Of a stretch of 63,845 bases of DNA, positions 1 to 11,064 are shown piece by piece; positions within the stretch are counted from its first letter, which is position 1; the number at the start of each line of letters is the position of its first letter. The notes under the pieces were generated by a model, which was given only the letters and a program-made list of their open reading frames with translations, searched no databases and was not told where the DNA came from. Made by a program: the position numbers and the translations under genes. The DNA comes from Saccoglossus kowalevskii (Eukaryota > Hemichordata > Enteropneusta > Harrimaniidae), in contig NW_003135834.1 in NCBI RefSeq assembly GCF_000003605.2, forward strand, positions 150,078 to 213,922, in the 5' to 3' direction.

Positions 1-287
1 AAAAATGGATTAAATATGCATGCAAATGGCGACTTTTGAGTTTTAACATTGATTCCTATGGCAAAAAGGTCTCGCTATATGTCACAAGATGGGAAAACCA
101 TTTCTCGTAATTAAACGTTTCAACCCTGCAACGGTAACAAATTACTAGCGGACATAGTTCCCATTTTAGCATTTTTTGTCAGACAGATTATCTCCAAAAA
201 TTAAAAGAAACGAACATTAATAATGCCTTCCTTATATTTTCGTTGATCTTATGTCACGTGGTGATAGGATATTTTAGCCGCTCGAAC
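1..287. other. Left flank without recognised feature
   Basis: No ORF of note, no tandem repeat and no RNA gene were seen. This is the unique-looking flank of the LTR-like unit that follows. Confidence 0.5.
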
Positions 288-690
288 TGTAACATTCCCA
301 GGCATGAGTTATGTCGGAAAAAAACCGAGATTGGTAACAATTTGGGATTCTGACTGAGAATTAGCCAGCCAATGAGATTGATTTAATTTCAATCAATTGA
401 CAAGCTCGTTCAATCATCATGACTAATCAGCTCGGTTATCTGTTCACCAATCACGTACAAGGCCATATCCATTCTAACAAATCACGTACAAGGCCATATC
501 CATTCTAACCAATCACGTACAAGGCCATACTCATTGTAACCAATCATGCCAATATTTACTTTGAGTATATAAGTAGGAGACGAAACGTCACTTCTTCAGT
601 TCGTTCAATAAAGTCATCTATTGCAGTCCATACGCGGTTTCATTCTTCCATTCCTGAACTTGAACTTCCTCTTTTTAACAATTCCCACAA
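288..690 (+). mobile_element. Probable solo LTR of a retrotransposon
   Basis: The unit opens with TGTAACATTCCC and closes with CAATTCCCACA, so it has the TG...CA ends of an LTR. It holds promoter-like and polyadenylation-like signals in the expected order: a TATA box (TATATAAG, 566-573), about 30 nt of presumed initiation region, then AATAAA at 607-612 and a TG/T-rich stretch. A short TATA-to-AATAAA distance is common in LTRs with a compact R region. The upstream (U3-like) part contains three 31-bp direct repeats. No clear target-site duplication, primer-binding site or second LTR is visible, and no gag or pol reading frame follows, so a solo or badly decayed copy is inferred. The right end could instead be at about 698 (GTTATACA). 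Confidence 0.45.
449..541. repeat. 31-bp tandem repeat, 3 copies, in the LTR U3
   Basis: Units begin at 449, 480 and 511 with AATCACGTACAAGGCCAT; a partial fourth begins near 540. Each carries a CACGTA core. Short direct repeats in the U3 of an LTR often act as enhancer units; that role is inferred here. Confidence 0.85.
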
Positions 691-1636
691 GTTATACAGC
701 GTATGAAATGGATTGGGAACCAGTGGATTATGTGTCACAAAACGAGGGGTGAAACCTAGTGATTGACGCATAGTCTAGCATACGATTTCATTACTGGTAT
801 CCAAATTATCACACACAGCGTTATTGGTCTTTGCAACATTTTTGCATAAAATCTTTAGCAACTTAGGGATGAGATGCATCTCCTTAACTAAGCGTTTTAA
901 ATGAGCTAATAGATAATGAATATGACATGTAAGACATGTCATGTTTTCTATATTCAGAAAGGTGGATCACGTGGCAGCTTATCCAAAATGCTCATGATTG
1001 GCAGACGTGAGTTCAAATTCTATATACCTGAGGTTGAAAATTTGAAAAAGGACCATCCTTACCCCGGGTGAGTATGCCACAGACTCAAGGCTACATCCAC
1101 GTGCCAACATTCATTCACTAATGTATGCGGTTGTGGGGAAATCTTTGTTAAGGTTAGTAATACACAACCCGTCCCACAACCATGGTTTATCCCACATCGA
1201 TATACGATTAATCCCATCTGGTCTGTCCCACCTAGTAATACATGACCTATCCTACAACTATCCCACTTCAAGTATATACCACTTCAATATGTCGTTAATT
1301 ATCCCACTTATGGATATACGACTCATTCTACAACAATATATGGTATATTCTATGTTGATGAAGGGCACATCGATGCTCACGTTATCTCACATTTTTAATA
1401 AGAGCAAATAATTTTATTTCTGTTTTTTGAATAAAATAGTTGCATAAGCAATGCACCAAAATGCCTTTATATCTATATATGGCTATATATACATACAGCC
1501 GTACTGCACTGGCTGTGAGTTGTATATATAACTGAAAATAACATAAACACTAAAGCCGTCGAAGTACGGGTAATATTAATAAGAAACAAAAAATGTTTAA
1601 TCCACAGATAAACAAGTTGGACATTTTTATATCAAA
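691..1636. other. No gene seen
   Basis: Possible internal remnant of the preceding LTR element, but no frame resembles gag, protease or reverse transcriptase. Between about 1120 and 1350 there are many irregularly spaced TCCCAC/TCCTAC words, perhaps an old degenerate tandem repeat. Confidence 0.4.
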
Positions 1637-1671
1637 TAACAAAACAAAACAAAACAAAACAAAACAAAACA
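1637..1671. repeat. (AAAAC)n microsatellite
   Basis: Six to seven uninterrupted AAAAC units. Confidence 0.95.
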
Positions 1672-1739
1672 CCATGTTTGTTGTTCAAAGCAAAATCAGT
1701 TGAGGTAATGTCTGAGTAATGGTTACGGGCAGGTGAAAG

Positions 1740-2115
1740 TAAAAACTATCATAGTCGACCATTTTGAATGAAATTGTAAAACTCATGTGTGCCAGTACCC
1801 CATTATGTGAGATGTTGATACCAAATTTGAATGAAATTGGTCAAGGCATGCCTTGGAAATGATCCATGACATTTTTTTGGTGCTTTAGGCGATAAAACAG
1901 AGCCAATATTCCGTCAAACATAATTGAAACAAAAACATATCAACGTGCAATGTTTCAATGGTTGAGAACACAAAAAAACAGGCTGCTAGTCAGCATTTGT
2001 GAATCAAATCACAAAACACACTGACGTGCCCCAGTAATCGCAATGAGTGATATTCATACCAAGTTTGAATGAAATCGACAGAGATATATCTCTGAAAAAG
2101 TTGATGACATGTTCA
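1740..2115. repeat. Two related dispersed-repeat copies
   Basis: Two stretches (about 1740-1875 and 1975-2115) share an ordered set of words: a CCCCA/CCCAGTA word, then GAGTGAT or GAGATGTTGAT, then TACCAA-TTTGAATGAAAT, then a palindromic patch and a GATGACAT/GATCCATGACAT ending. A third, weaker copy may lie reversed near 31850-31925 (ATTTCATTCAAACTTACC). This looks like an old dispersed element; its class is not recognised. Confidence 0.45.
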
Positions 2116-3240
2116 AATTTGGTGATATTTTTCAAACGAAAATTCAAGCTAAATCTGTAAAAAGAATTTTTGAGAAAACTTGTAAAAAAGAAAAATGGCT
2201 ACAAGTGAGCTTTTTTAATCGAATCCCCATAACAAGGACAAAGACCCATGAAACACACACTTATCTTTATCTATCTATCTGTCATCCTCATTCACGAACA
2301 ATTTCCTTTGAAGTTTATTCATTAAAATCACTAGTAAATAGTATTCATCTTCTGTTAGCTTACAACCAAATAGACACAGTTGCTGCTATGATGAAATGCC
2401 ATTCCACTTCTTGTTTCTATGCCAAGGTCATGTAAAGAAATGCTTTATTGGGACAACTTCTCTGCTTAAATATGAATCGAAAATTATCCAATATTAAATG
2501 ATATTAAAATTAATATGCACACATACTGAACGTCATCTCAGCTCCAAGAGTCATAAATGGTAGCCTTTCATATTAACGTATAAAATTTATGTTGAATTTT
2601 ATCAATAACGTTACACTTACGGATAACACTACAACACTGCCACAGCTCAAAATGCAATATTCGCTTTCTATGGGCCTGGCGTATGTTTTAATTTCAAAGA
2701 TAAAGACATCAAGTATTAAATGGTTTTTTTTTTCATCAGGGTGGTAAAATCTGAAAACAAACATCAGTGTTCCACTAAATGACACATTTTCTTTTTTCCC
2801 TTCAGTCTTAAAGCAATTCTGATTAAACATAGACAGTTTAATTATTAAACCGCCCCCTTTCAATGCGGACGGAATTTCTGCTATGATTATCATAAACGTC
2901 ACTATAAAACTCTACAAATAAGGCTACAGTAGCAACAATAGAGTTAAATACGGGATCTATTTCTATATTAAATGTACATTTCAGAAAAAATATTTTGGTA
3001 TAATTTTGTATTTCTCTATTTCTTAGATGGCAAACACTAAATTGACGGTCGGCGCACTGAAATGTGCGTTCAGCCATTGGGTGATTATGACGTCATTTAA
3101 GGATTTCCTCGTTCTATTCGAGTATGTGGATGCGGGGCGAAACCATTGTATCTTACACCCGGATACTAAACGGCACCTGCATCCGTACAGATGAAATCTC
3201 GTGAGATTATGAAGATGTACTCGTATTTGTATAATCATTA
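2116..3240. other. No gene seen
   Basis: Several short ORFs on both strands have simple composition and no recognisable domain. Nothing else stands out before the satellite starts. Confidence 0.5.
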
Positions 3241-3244
3241 TTCA

Positions 3245-5120
3245 ACCGCAGCGCTCATTAATCGTGAATTTTGCAATTACAGACACGTCCGTAACTGCAT
3301 CCATGCTTATGCAATCTCATCTTAACTGCAACGCTATTTAACACTATCGTGAATTTTGCAATTGCAGTCACGTCCGTAGCTGCATCCATGCTTGTGCAAT
3401 CTTATCTTAACTGCAACGCTATTTTACCTTATCGTGAATTTTGCTATTACAGTCACGTCCGTAGCTGCATCCATGCTAGTGCAGTTTTTTCTTAACTGCA
3501 ACGCTATTTTACCTTATCGTGAATTTTGCTATTACAGTCACGTCCGTAGAGGCATCCATGCTAGTGCAATCTTATTTTAACTGCAATACTATTTTACCTT
3601 ATCTTGAATTTTGTTATTACAGTCACGTCCGTAGCTGCATCCATGCTTGTGCGATCTTATTTTAACTGCAACGCTATTTCACATTATCGTGAGTTTTGCT
3701 ATTACAGTCACGTCCGTAGCTGCATCCATGCTAGTGCAGTCTTTCCTTAACTGCAACGCTATTTTACCGTATCGTGAATTTTGCTATTACAGTCACGTCC
3801 GTAGCTGCATCCATGCTTGTGCAATCTTATCTTAACTGCAACGCTATTTTACCTTATCGTGAATTTTGCTATTACAGTCACGTCGGTAGCTGCATCCATG
3901 CGTAAGCAATTTCATCTTAACTGCAACGCTATTTTACCTTATCGTGAATTTTGCTATTACAGTCACGTCCGTAGCTGCATCCATGCTTGTGCAATCTTAT
4001 TTTAACTGCAACGCTATTTTACCTTATCGTGAATTTTGCTATTACAGTTACGTCCGTAGCTGCATCCATGCTAGTGCAGTTTTTTCTTAACTGCAACGCT
4101 ATTTTACCTTATCGTGAATTTTGCTATTACAGTCACGTCCGTAGCTGCATCCATGCTAGTGCAGTCTTTTCTTAACTGCAACGCTATTTTACCTTATCGT
4201 GAATTTTGCTATTACAGTCACGTCCGTAGCTGCATCCATGCTAGTACAGTCTTTTCTTAACTGCAACGCTATTTTACCTTATCGTGAATTTTGCCATTGC
4301 AGTCACGTCGGTAGCTGCATCCATGCTTGTGCAATCTTATCTTAACTGCAACGCTATTTTACTTTATCGTGAATTTTGCTATTACAGTCACGTCCGTAGC
4401 TGCATCCATGCTCGTGCAATCTTATCTTAACTGCAACGCTATTTTACTTTATCGTGAATTTTGCTATTACAGTCACGTCCGTAGCTGCATCCATGCTTGT
4501 GCAATCTTATTTTAACTGCAACGCTATTTTACCTTATCGTGAATTTTGCTATTACAGTCACGTCCGTAGCTGCATCCATGCTAGTGCAGTTTTTTCTTAA
4601 CTGCAACGCTATTTTACCTTATCGTGAATTTTGCTATTACAGTCACGTCCGTAGAGGCATCCATGCTAGTGCAATCTTATTTTAATTGCAATGCTATTTT
4701 ACCTTATCGTGAATTTTGTTATTACAGTCACGTCCGTAGCTGCATCCATGCTTGTGCGATCTTATTTTAACTGCAACGCTATTTCACATTATCGTGAGTT
4801 TTGCTATTACAGTCACGTCCGTAGCTGCATCCATGCTAGTGCAGTCTTTTCTTAACTGCAACGCTATTTTACCTTATCGTGAATTTTGCTATTACAGTCA
4901 CGTCCGTAGCTGCATCCATGCGTAAGCAATTTCATCTTAACTGCAACGCTATTTTACATTATCGTGAATTTTGCTATTACAGTCACGTCCGTAGCTGTTG
5001 CCTTCATGCTTATGCAATCTTATTTTAACTGCAACGCTATTTTACATTATCGTAAATTTTGCTATTGCAGTCACGTCCGTAGCTGCATCCATGCCTATGC
5101 AATCTCATCTTAACTGCAGC
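3245..5120. repeat. 85-bp satellite/minisatellite array, about 22 copies
   Basis: The unit reads CTTAACTGCAACGC, TATTTTACCTTATCGTGAAT, TTTGCTATTACAGTCACGTC, CGTAGCTGCATCCATG and a variable 15-nt end. The period is 85 bp, and identical short frames recur every 170 bp (3647, 3817, 3987, 4327, 4497). Rare variants are repeated at a larger spacing: GTAGAGGCATCC at 3546 and 4651, and TTGTGCGATC at 3648 and 4753, both 1105 bp apart (13 units). A block of about 13 units has therefore been duplicated inside the array. The 62-aa frames here are by-products of the repeat. Confidence 0.95.
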
Positions 5121-5745
5121 GATATTTAACATTATCGTGATTTTTTCCATTATAATCACGTCCTTGTTTATTCAGTTTGTCTATAACTGCAGTGATATTT
5201 TACATTATCGTGTTTTTCCATAATCACGTTCTTGTTTATTTAGTTTGTCTATAACTGCAATGATATTTTACATTATCGTGATTTTTTCCATAATCACGTC
5301 CTTGTTTATTTAGTTTGTCTGTAACTGCAGCGATATTTTACATTGTCGTGATTTTTTTCCATAATCACGTCCTTCTTTATTTAGTTTGTCTATAACTGCA
5401 GTGATATTTTACATTATCGAGATTTTTTCCATAATCACGTCCTTGTTTATTTAGTTTGTCTGTAACTGTAGCGATATTTTACATTATCGTGATTTTTTCC
5501 ATAATCACGTCCTTGTTTATTTAGTTTGTCTGTAACTGTAGCGATATTTTACATTATCGTGATTTTTTCCATAATCACGTCCTTGTTTATTTAGTTTATC
5601 TGTAACTGCAGCAATATCACATTGTCTTGCATTTTTCCATTATAATCACGTCTTTGTTTATTTAGTTTATCTGTAACTGCAGCAATATCATATTGTCTTG
5701 CATTTTCCCATTACAGTCACGTCTTTGTTTATTTAGTTTGTCTGT
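5121..5745. repeat. 70-bp diverged section of the same satellite
   Basis: The repeat switches to a shorter unit of roughly 70 bp that keeps TAACTGCAGTGATATTTTAC, ATTATCGTGA and TAATCACGTCC but replaces the remainder with TTGTTTATTTAGTTTGTCT. About eight to nine copies follow one another, increasingly diverged towards the right. The shared words show that it comes from the 85-bp unit by an internal deletion and replacement. Confidence 0.9.
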
Positions 5746-6180
5746 AACTGTAACGCCATTTTACATTATCGTACATTTTGCCGTAGTCACGTCAGCATCC
5801 ACGTCCGTGCTTATGCAACCCTGGTTTTACACTATGCTATTATTACAGACACGTTCGTGCTTACGTTACACAATTTTAGCTTCACTGCAAAGCTATTTTA
5901 CATAAAATGCATTTTGCCATAGCCGTATTCGTAGCTACGTCCGCGCTTAAGCAATCAGTTTTCACATTACTGTGAATTTTGTAACCTCAAATTATTACAT
6001 TAAAGGGAATAGTCGTATCCATACTTACGCAACCTTAGATTAACGGCAACGCTGTTTCATATCATTACCGCGAATTTTGCCACACCGTAGCTGTGCCTGT
6101 GGGAGGCAGTCTTGACTGAAGCGCTATTTACTTTATCGTGAATGTAGCTATAGCAACGTGCATCCGTAGCAGCGTTCGTG
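5746..6180. repeat. Decayed edge of the satellite
   Basis: Recognisable words (CACGTC, GTGAATTTTG, GCTATTTTAC, GCAAC) continue at irregular spacing until about 6180, as expected at the old edge of a tandem array. Confidence 0.75.
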
Positions 6181-7187
6181 TTTTGGGATTGAAGATTACC
6201 ACCAAACTATCAAATACTAGTATGCGCATGTAGATGTAATTTAATTGCAAAATCCTAACAGGAAAAACACGATACGTTCCAGTCTGAATGTCATATTATG
6301 TACACTGATTATCATAATTATTAGAATAATTAATTAACTATATAATGACGTCGAATCGCCTAATTTGCATATTAGTAAATAGTATCCCTAAGATAAAGGA
6401 TTATATAACATAATACCAAGACAGGGGGCAGAGAAAAATATGTAAAAAAATCGTTTGTATATCTTTACATGCGCTGCGGGCAGCCGTGTATAATTCAGTC
6501 TGTATACTAACTGTACGGAACACATGTAATGATTGCAGTGTCAAATGTACAACTGAACGTGACTTTGAAGGGAAGAAACACCGAACGCAAAATAAAACCG
6601 ATATCGTGATGACTGAAAACAATATACGCGTAAGCGAAACTGTATTGTGTTGGCGTGATGTTTTCTTAACTGCGTGCGTTTGAGTTAAACTATACTGGGC
6701 CCTCTCCATCCACTCCGGCGAATTGGAAGCAAGAACACCATCAATCAATCTAATTTGTTAATGAAATTAACCACATAATAATGCGATTTTAGTTCATCTG
6801 CGGAATTTTAGTGAATCTGAATAAAACTGTAGACTTAAAGGTTTTGTTTAGAAACAAATACAATATAGTCCGTTCTGTTAGTAGTAACGCAAGTTGATCC
6901 ATGATAACTAGCACTTACCAGTGCAACTTACCAACTGCTTATAAAATATGCGGTAAGTATGAACTGATAGCACCCACGATGCACAATCGCTATATATATG
7001 TGCCCCAATACAAAACGTTTCCAAAATACAATGTATATTCTACAAAAAAAACAGTTTTTTAATAAATAAATTATACAAATGTCCTTAACGGATGTGGAAG
7101 ATGTCAGGAAATAAATAAATTCATTTTTTCTCAATTCACGAACAAAGTGATATTATGCAACATTGATATCTGGAACAAATCTTCGGT
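6181..7187. other. No gene seen
   Basis: ORFs on either strand near 6401-6748 overlap in antisense and show no domain. Nothing else was recognised. Confidence 0.5.
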
Positions 7188-7370
7188 TTGGCGGTCCCTA
7201 GGGCGTTCCGTCGACCCGTTGATAGAGTCGAGGGTGGGCAGGCCCTGGGGAACGCACTCGGTATGGTGGATAGTTGGCCAGAAGATGTGAAAAACTTGAC
7301 AGAGACAATTCCGCCCGGTATTGTGAAACACAAACTAAATAAATGCTTAAAATCGATTAAAAATGAATAG
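7188..7370 (+). pseudogene. Unrecognised 60-aa ORF, possible retroelement tail
   Basis: This frame lies in a locally G+C-rich patch. Its second half, from MVDSWPEDVKNL to a lysine-rich KHKLNKCLKSIKNE end and stop, has the general feel of the last residues of LINE reverse transcriptases (W-LPE-V..., then a lysine-rich helix). That likeness is only an impression. Two antisense frames overlap it, and no catalytic motif is present. It could equally be chance. Confidence 0.2.
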
Positions 7371-9239
7371 CGTTCTGGCGATAGTTGTCAATTTTGGAGA
7401 GGATGAGATGTACTACCTGACTCCGTAGCGTCAAACGGCCGACAACTATAGAAAGAAATGGCATATTTCTAATGTGAAAGATTCGCTTAGCCGATCAAGC
7501 GTACATATTGGAAGCGTTTCACTATTACCACCACTACTATGAGTCGTTGTGACTGAAAGCAATCCAAACAACTAAAATCACGTTTATTCTTTGTCTAGTT
7601 TGTGGTAACCCGTTCCACGTCACTTGGCGTGGTTTCTTTAGTTCCGACTGTGACCAGAGATTCGGTCGGACCACACGGCGTGCAGTGGCCCCGAGTTAAC
7701 GCGCTAAATGGATCTATGGAGGAAGGGAGACAGAAACGGCTCTGGAGAGCAGTGTTTTTTTTTCGGGAGTGAAACGTAACACCATTCTTGGTATTCAAAC
7801 GCTCCGTGCCACAAAGGGATTTCGGCGCAGTAAATGGTTACCACAATGGCACAGCGTCGGCATAGAATAAAATACGCACTGTGACCGGTGTAATCACGGG
7901 GACAAAGACGTGTTGTGGCTTTAGAAACGCGAACCATCACAGCAACAGAATACTTGTCATAATCTCCGACAAAATAATTTCCCAGTCTGGCAGATACCTT
8001 AAAAGCTAGGAACCTGTTTTGAGTTTTAACAACATTTCGTTGGGACAGAACATACACGGCTGTGCTTGAATAATATTTCAATTGAAACGGTCATCCACAT
8101 CTCGGATTGAACTAACTTTAAAGGTTATTTTAATATTTGATGTCACACTGATGTATTCACAAGGAAGCCGGGCATTTCACCCTTTACGTTATAGCACCGA
8201 GTCTTGTATTTATTGCTAAGAGAGTCCTTCATTTTAGCCATTTCCGCTTCTAAACACAACATCTCACAGCAGCGCGGGGACACGTTGCATTTGCGTAACA
8301 GAAGTTAAATATCTTCCGTGAAATAAATATGACGAATATATCACAATTCAGGTCTGTTTTCAATCAGCAAAAAACTGTCGCAAAATAATGATTTGAGATA
8401 GATATATGCAAGGCACGTCTCGGACGCATCATTAATATACGGCGGTGAGACTACAGCTACGCGTAAAAAAACACGATAACAATGTAAGCAACGGGCGAGT
8501 ATTGATCATCGATCGATCGACCGTCGGTCAAATGAAGATGGAATCGTTTGCTCTAATAAGCTGCGACAATTTTATTGACCTCATCGGCATTATACACGAA
8601 ACACACCTTATATAATGCATTACATGCAGTGATGATGCTAGCTCATATACATAAATAAAAAAAAATACTTCTGAATTCCAAGATAAACGACATATATAAT
8701 ATATAAAATATTATTTTTTAAAACATTGTGGACTGTTTATATTTAGTCTAATATATAATAATAATAATAAAACGATGGTAATAAACTATTGACAAGTATA
8801 CAGGTATTGGAATACGAAAAAACCCTATATTTCTATGCCATACTCAATGACTAAACATGACAAAAAATATAAACCATTATAAAATATTAGCTTCATATGA
8901 CGCGTGGATATTATAACGAGATCTGCACAAATCTGACAGTTAGCAGAGGTGTAATATACTCACGTGTGCAACTCTCACGTGGTAGACAACATTTGACTCA
9001 GGTCTGGATTTGATATATATAGTACAATATCGCAGCGGTCACTTTAAAATGATATATTGTGTGACACAGTTTGTCTGTCTAGTATCCATGACAAACAAGT
9101 AAGCCATTAAATATTTCGACGAAGTAGACATGAAATGTTGACAGTCGCGAGAGAACAGAGTGATGCGGTCACATACGGTTCATGTTAATGTCCGCGTTGG
9201 ACCTCCAACTCAACGGTGCATACAACAACGCGTTTTCGA
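7371..9239. other. Downstream flank of the first CBX gene, no other gene seen
   Basis: A 125-codon minus-strand frame at 7704-8081 has no recognisable domain and is overlapped by other frames, so it is not called. On the minus strand an AATAAA (TTTATT at 8571-8576 on the plus strand) lies about 670 nt past the CBX stop and is one candidate polyadenylation signal. GATC-rich words at 8506-8522 are a short simple palindrome. Confidence 0.4.
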
Positions 9240-10959
9240 TCACTCGTCTTCTTTAAAGAACCCCTGGCACGTGACGCTTTCTCTGACAGTGATGGTGATG
9301 TTTTTCGCAGTGACGTCGGTTATGAGCACATCGTCGGCCAGTTTGTTCGGCTGCCAGGTCGTCGACGGTGTAAGTGTACCACTCTGCAACCGAGCAGCCA
9401 GATTTAACAACGTACACTCGTCGACATTAGCATAACACGGGCCGATTTCATTTTCAAGTGAATTTTCCTGGTCTGACGACGGCGACGACAACGTAGACTG
9501 CTGTTCGATGATTTTCACGTTTGCAACTTCCTTTGAGACAGTTTTCTTAATAACGGACTCTTTGCCGTTTTCAACCGCGGGACTATGCTTCTTGCTGGGT
9601 TTAACAGATTTTGGACTTTGCGTGACTGCCGCCATCTTAGCGATTCCACCACTGGCAGCCAGTATATCGGGTGGTCCACTCGTCGAACCGTTCACAGCGA
9701 GTACACCAGCGTTCTCTGTAGATTTGATGACGTTCACAGGTCTCGAAGATACCACCGTGGATGAGGGTTTTTGCTTGACAACAGTTCCGTCAGATTTAGA
9801 GGACAATTTCTTCTTCTTTCTACCTGCCTTCTGCTTTTTGTGTTTACTATCCGTTTTTAATTTCAATTTTGACTTAGAAGATTTCTTTTTCCCATCCTTG
9901 TCCCGTTTCTTCTTTTTCCGCTCGGGACTATCGCTTTTTCGTTTCTTCCGTTTTTTCTTGTCCTTCTCCTTGTTCCTTTTCTTTTCCTTGGGTTCAGGCA
10001 GAGGCTCGGGAACAATCTCCTCTATTTTTTGGTCACTTTCGTCCACGGTCTCTGGCGTTTCTTCACTAATTTCTACATCATTTTCCTCGTCGTCGACCAA
10101 CATTTCGTTCTTCGAGAGTAACGACTGTACTTCCGTGTTTAGTTCAGAATCTGGTGAAGAATCTGGTTCATCGTCATCCTAAAATTAAGCAAGGAAAATA
10201 AATAAGTATTTAACACGACCATCAAATAATTTTCCAAAATTAACTGTTTTTAACGAAATGCGAGCGATTCGAAACCCGAAATGTCGGAAGCGATTTTAAC
10301 AAAATGCACTGCGAACGCAGACGGTTAAAGTGAACATTTACCTGGCTTTCTGACTGCGAACGTTTTCGACATTTAACCAGTGGCTTGTCGTCTCTCTCCA
10401 GTAGACTGAAATATATAATACAGTATGCAATATGAGCGTTTCGAAAATCGAGAAAACGAGCGAGTTTATTAGACAGGCGCGGAGAAACAACATCAAGCAA
10501 AACAGAGCGACTGCGGCCATGATGGTTAATACATTGTAGTGATATCCGATAATAACACACCTCTTTTCGAAGAGAGCCAGCAAACGATCGTCCAAAATAT
10601 TATCTTCCGGCTCCCATGTATTGTACCTGAAAGCAAAAACATGATTTATATTATCCATAGTAAGCATAAACATGCAAGGGGTGGGGAAATGCGACAAAAT
10701 GAGAGCGAAAACGCCGATCGCGAGACGACGGCGCAGTGAACGAAGCCCACTTACTTATTCGACCATCCTTTCCATTTAACCAAATACTCGACACGACCCT
10801 GCTAGGAAAACCACAGAAAAAACATGTTAGAACGGTCGAAATGGAGGCTGAAAGACGACCAGTCTACAGCCGACGATCTCCGACACATACCTTTCGAATA
10901 CGTTTCTTCTGAATGCATTCAGCGGCGAAAACTCGTTCGCCAACTTCGGTGAGTTCCAT
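9240..10959 (-). CDS. Polycomb chromobox protein, copy A (5 exons, 393 aa)
   Basis: Coding exons on the minus strand are 10959-10891, 10798-10755, 10626-10561, 10405-10342 and 10178-9240; all introns (92, 128, 155, 163 nt) are GT-AG and the frame stays open. The protein starts MELTEVGERVFAAECI and has a chromodomain at residues 9-60 with the H3K27me3 aromatic cage F11, W32, W35 and the YNTWEPEDNILD signature. Residues 146-206 are almost all K/R/S/D, recalling the basic compaction region of CBX2-type proteins. The Pc box is at 364-390 (VLITDVTAKNITITVRES, then GFFK) and ends three residues before the stop; in the family this box binds RING1. It should be a nuclear canonical PRC1 subunit that compacts and silences chromatin. 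The start is the first ATG of the canonical MEL opening, in a good context (GCCATGG). Which vertebrate CBX it matches best cannot be settled here; it may be a Pc/CBX2-4-8-like orthologue. Confidence 0.95.
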
Positions 10960-11024
10960 GGCTTCACTACAACGGCACGTTGTGATCGGTTTTCCGAAAT
11001 CCCCTCATGTCAACACAAGAGAAT

Positions 11025-11064
11025 ACGGCATCCCATAATACCATCCAATTGTCTGTGACGTCAC
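11025..11064 (-). promoter_or_regulatory. Promoter module of CBX copy A
   Basis: 66-105 bp upstream of the start codon lie TCCCATAATA (11031-11040) and a perfect cAMP-response-type site TGACGTCAC (11056-11064). The same two boxes in the same order occur upstream of CBX copy B. Read in the gene's direction the first box is TATTATGGGATGC, close to the core of the ZNF143/Staf binding site (CATTMTGGGA). No TATA box is seen near it. Binding is inferred. Confidence 0.5.

Noticed and set aside
3392-4685. Repeated 62-aa ORFs (MCNLILTATLFY...)
   Set aside because: They recur every 170 bp as a by-product of the 85-bp satellite and have no independent support.
7704-8081. 125-codon minus-strand ORF
   Set aside because: No domain, overlapped by another frame, no splice or promoter context; of a length expected by chance in 64 kb.
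9508-10182. Plus-strand ORF of 224 codons rich in F, S and L
   Set aside because: It lies antisense to the last exon of CBX copy A; the poly-F stretches are the reverse of the lysine codons.
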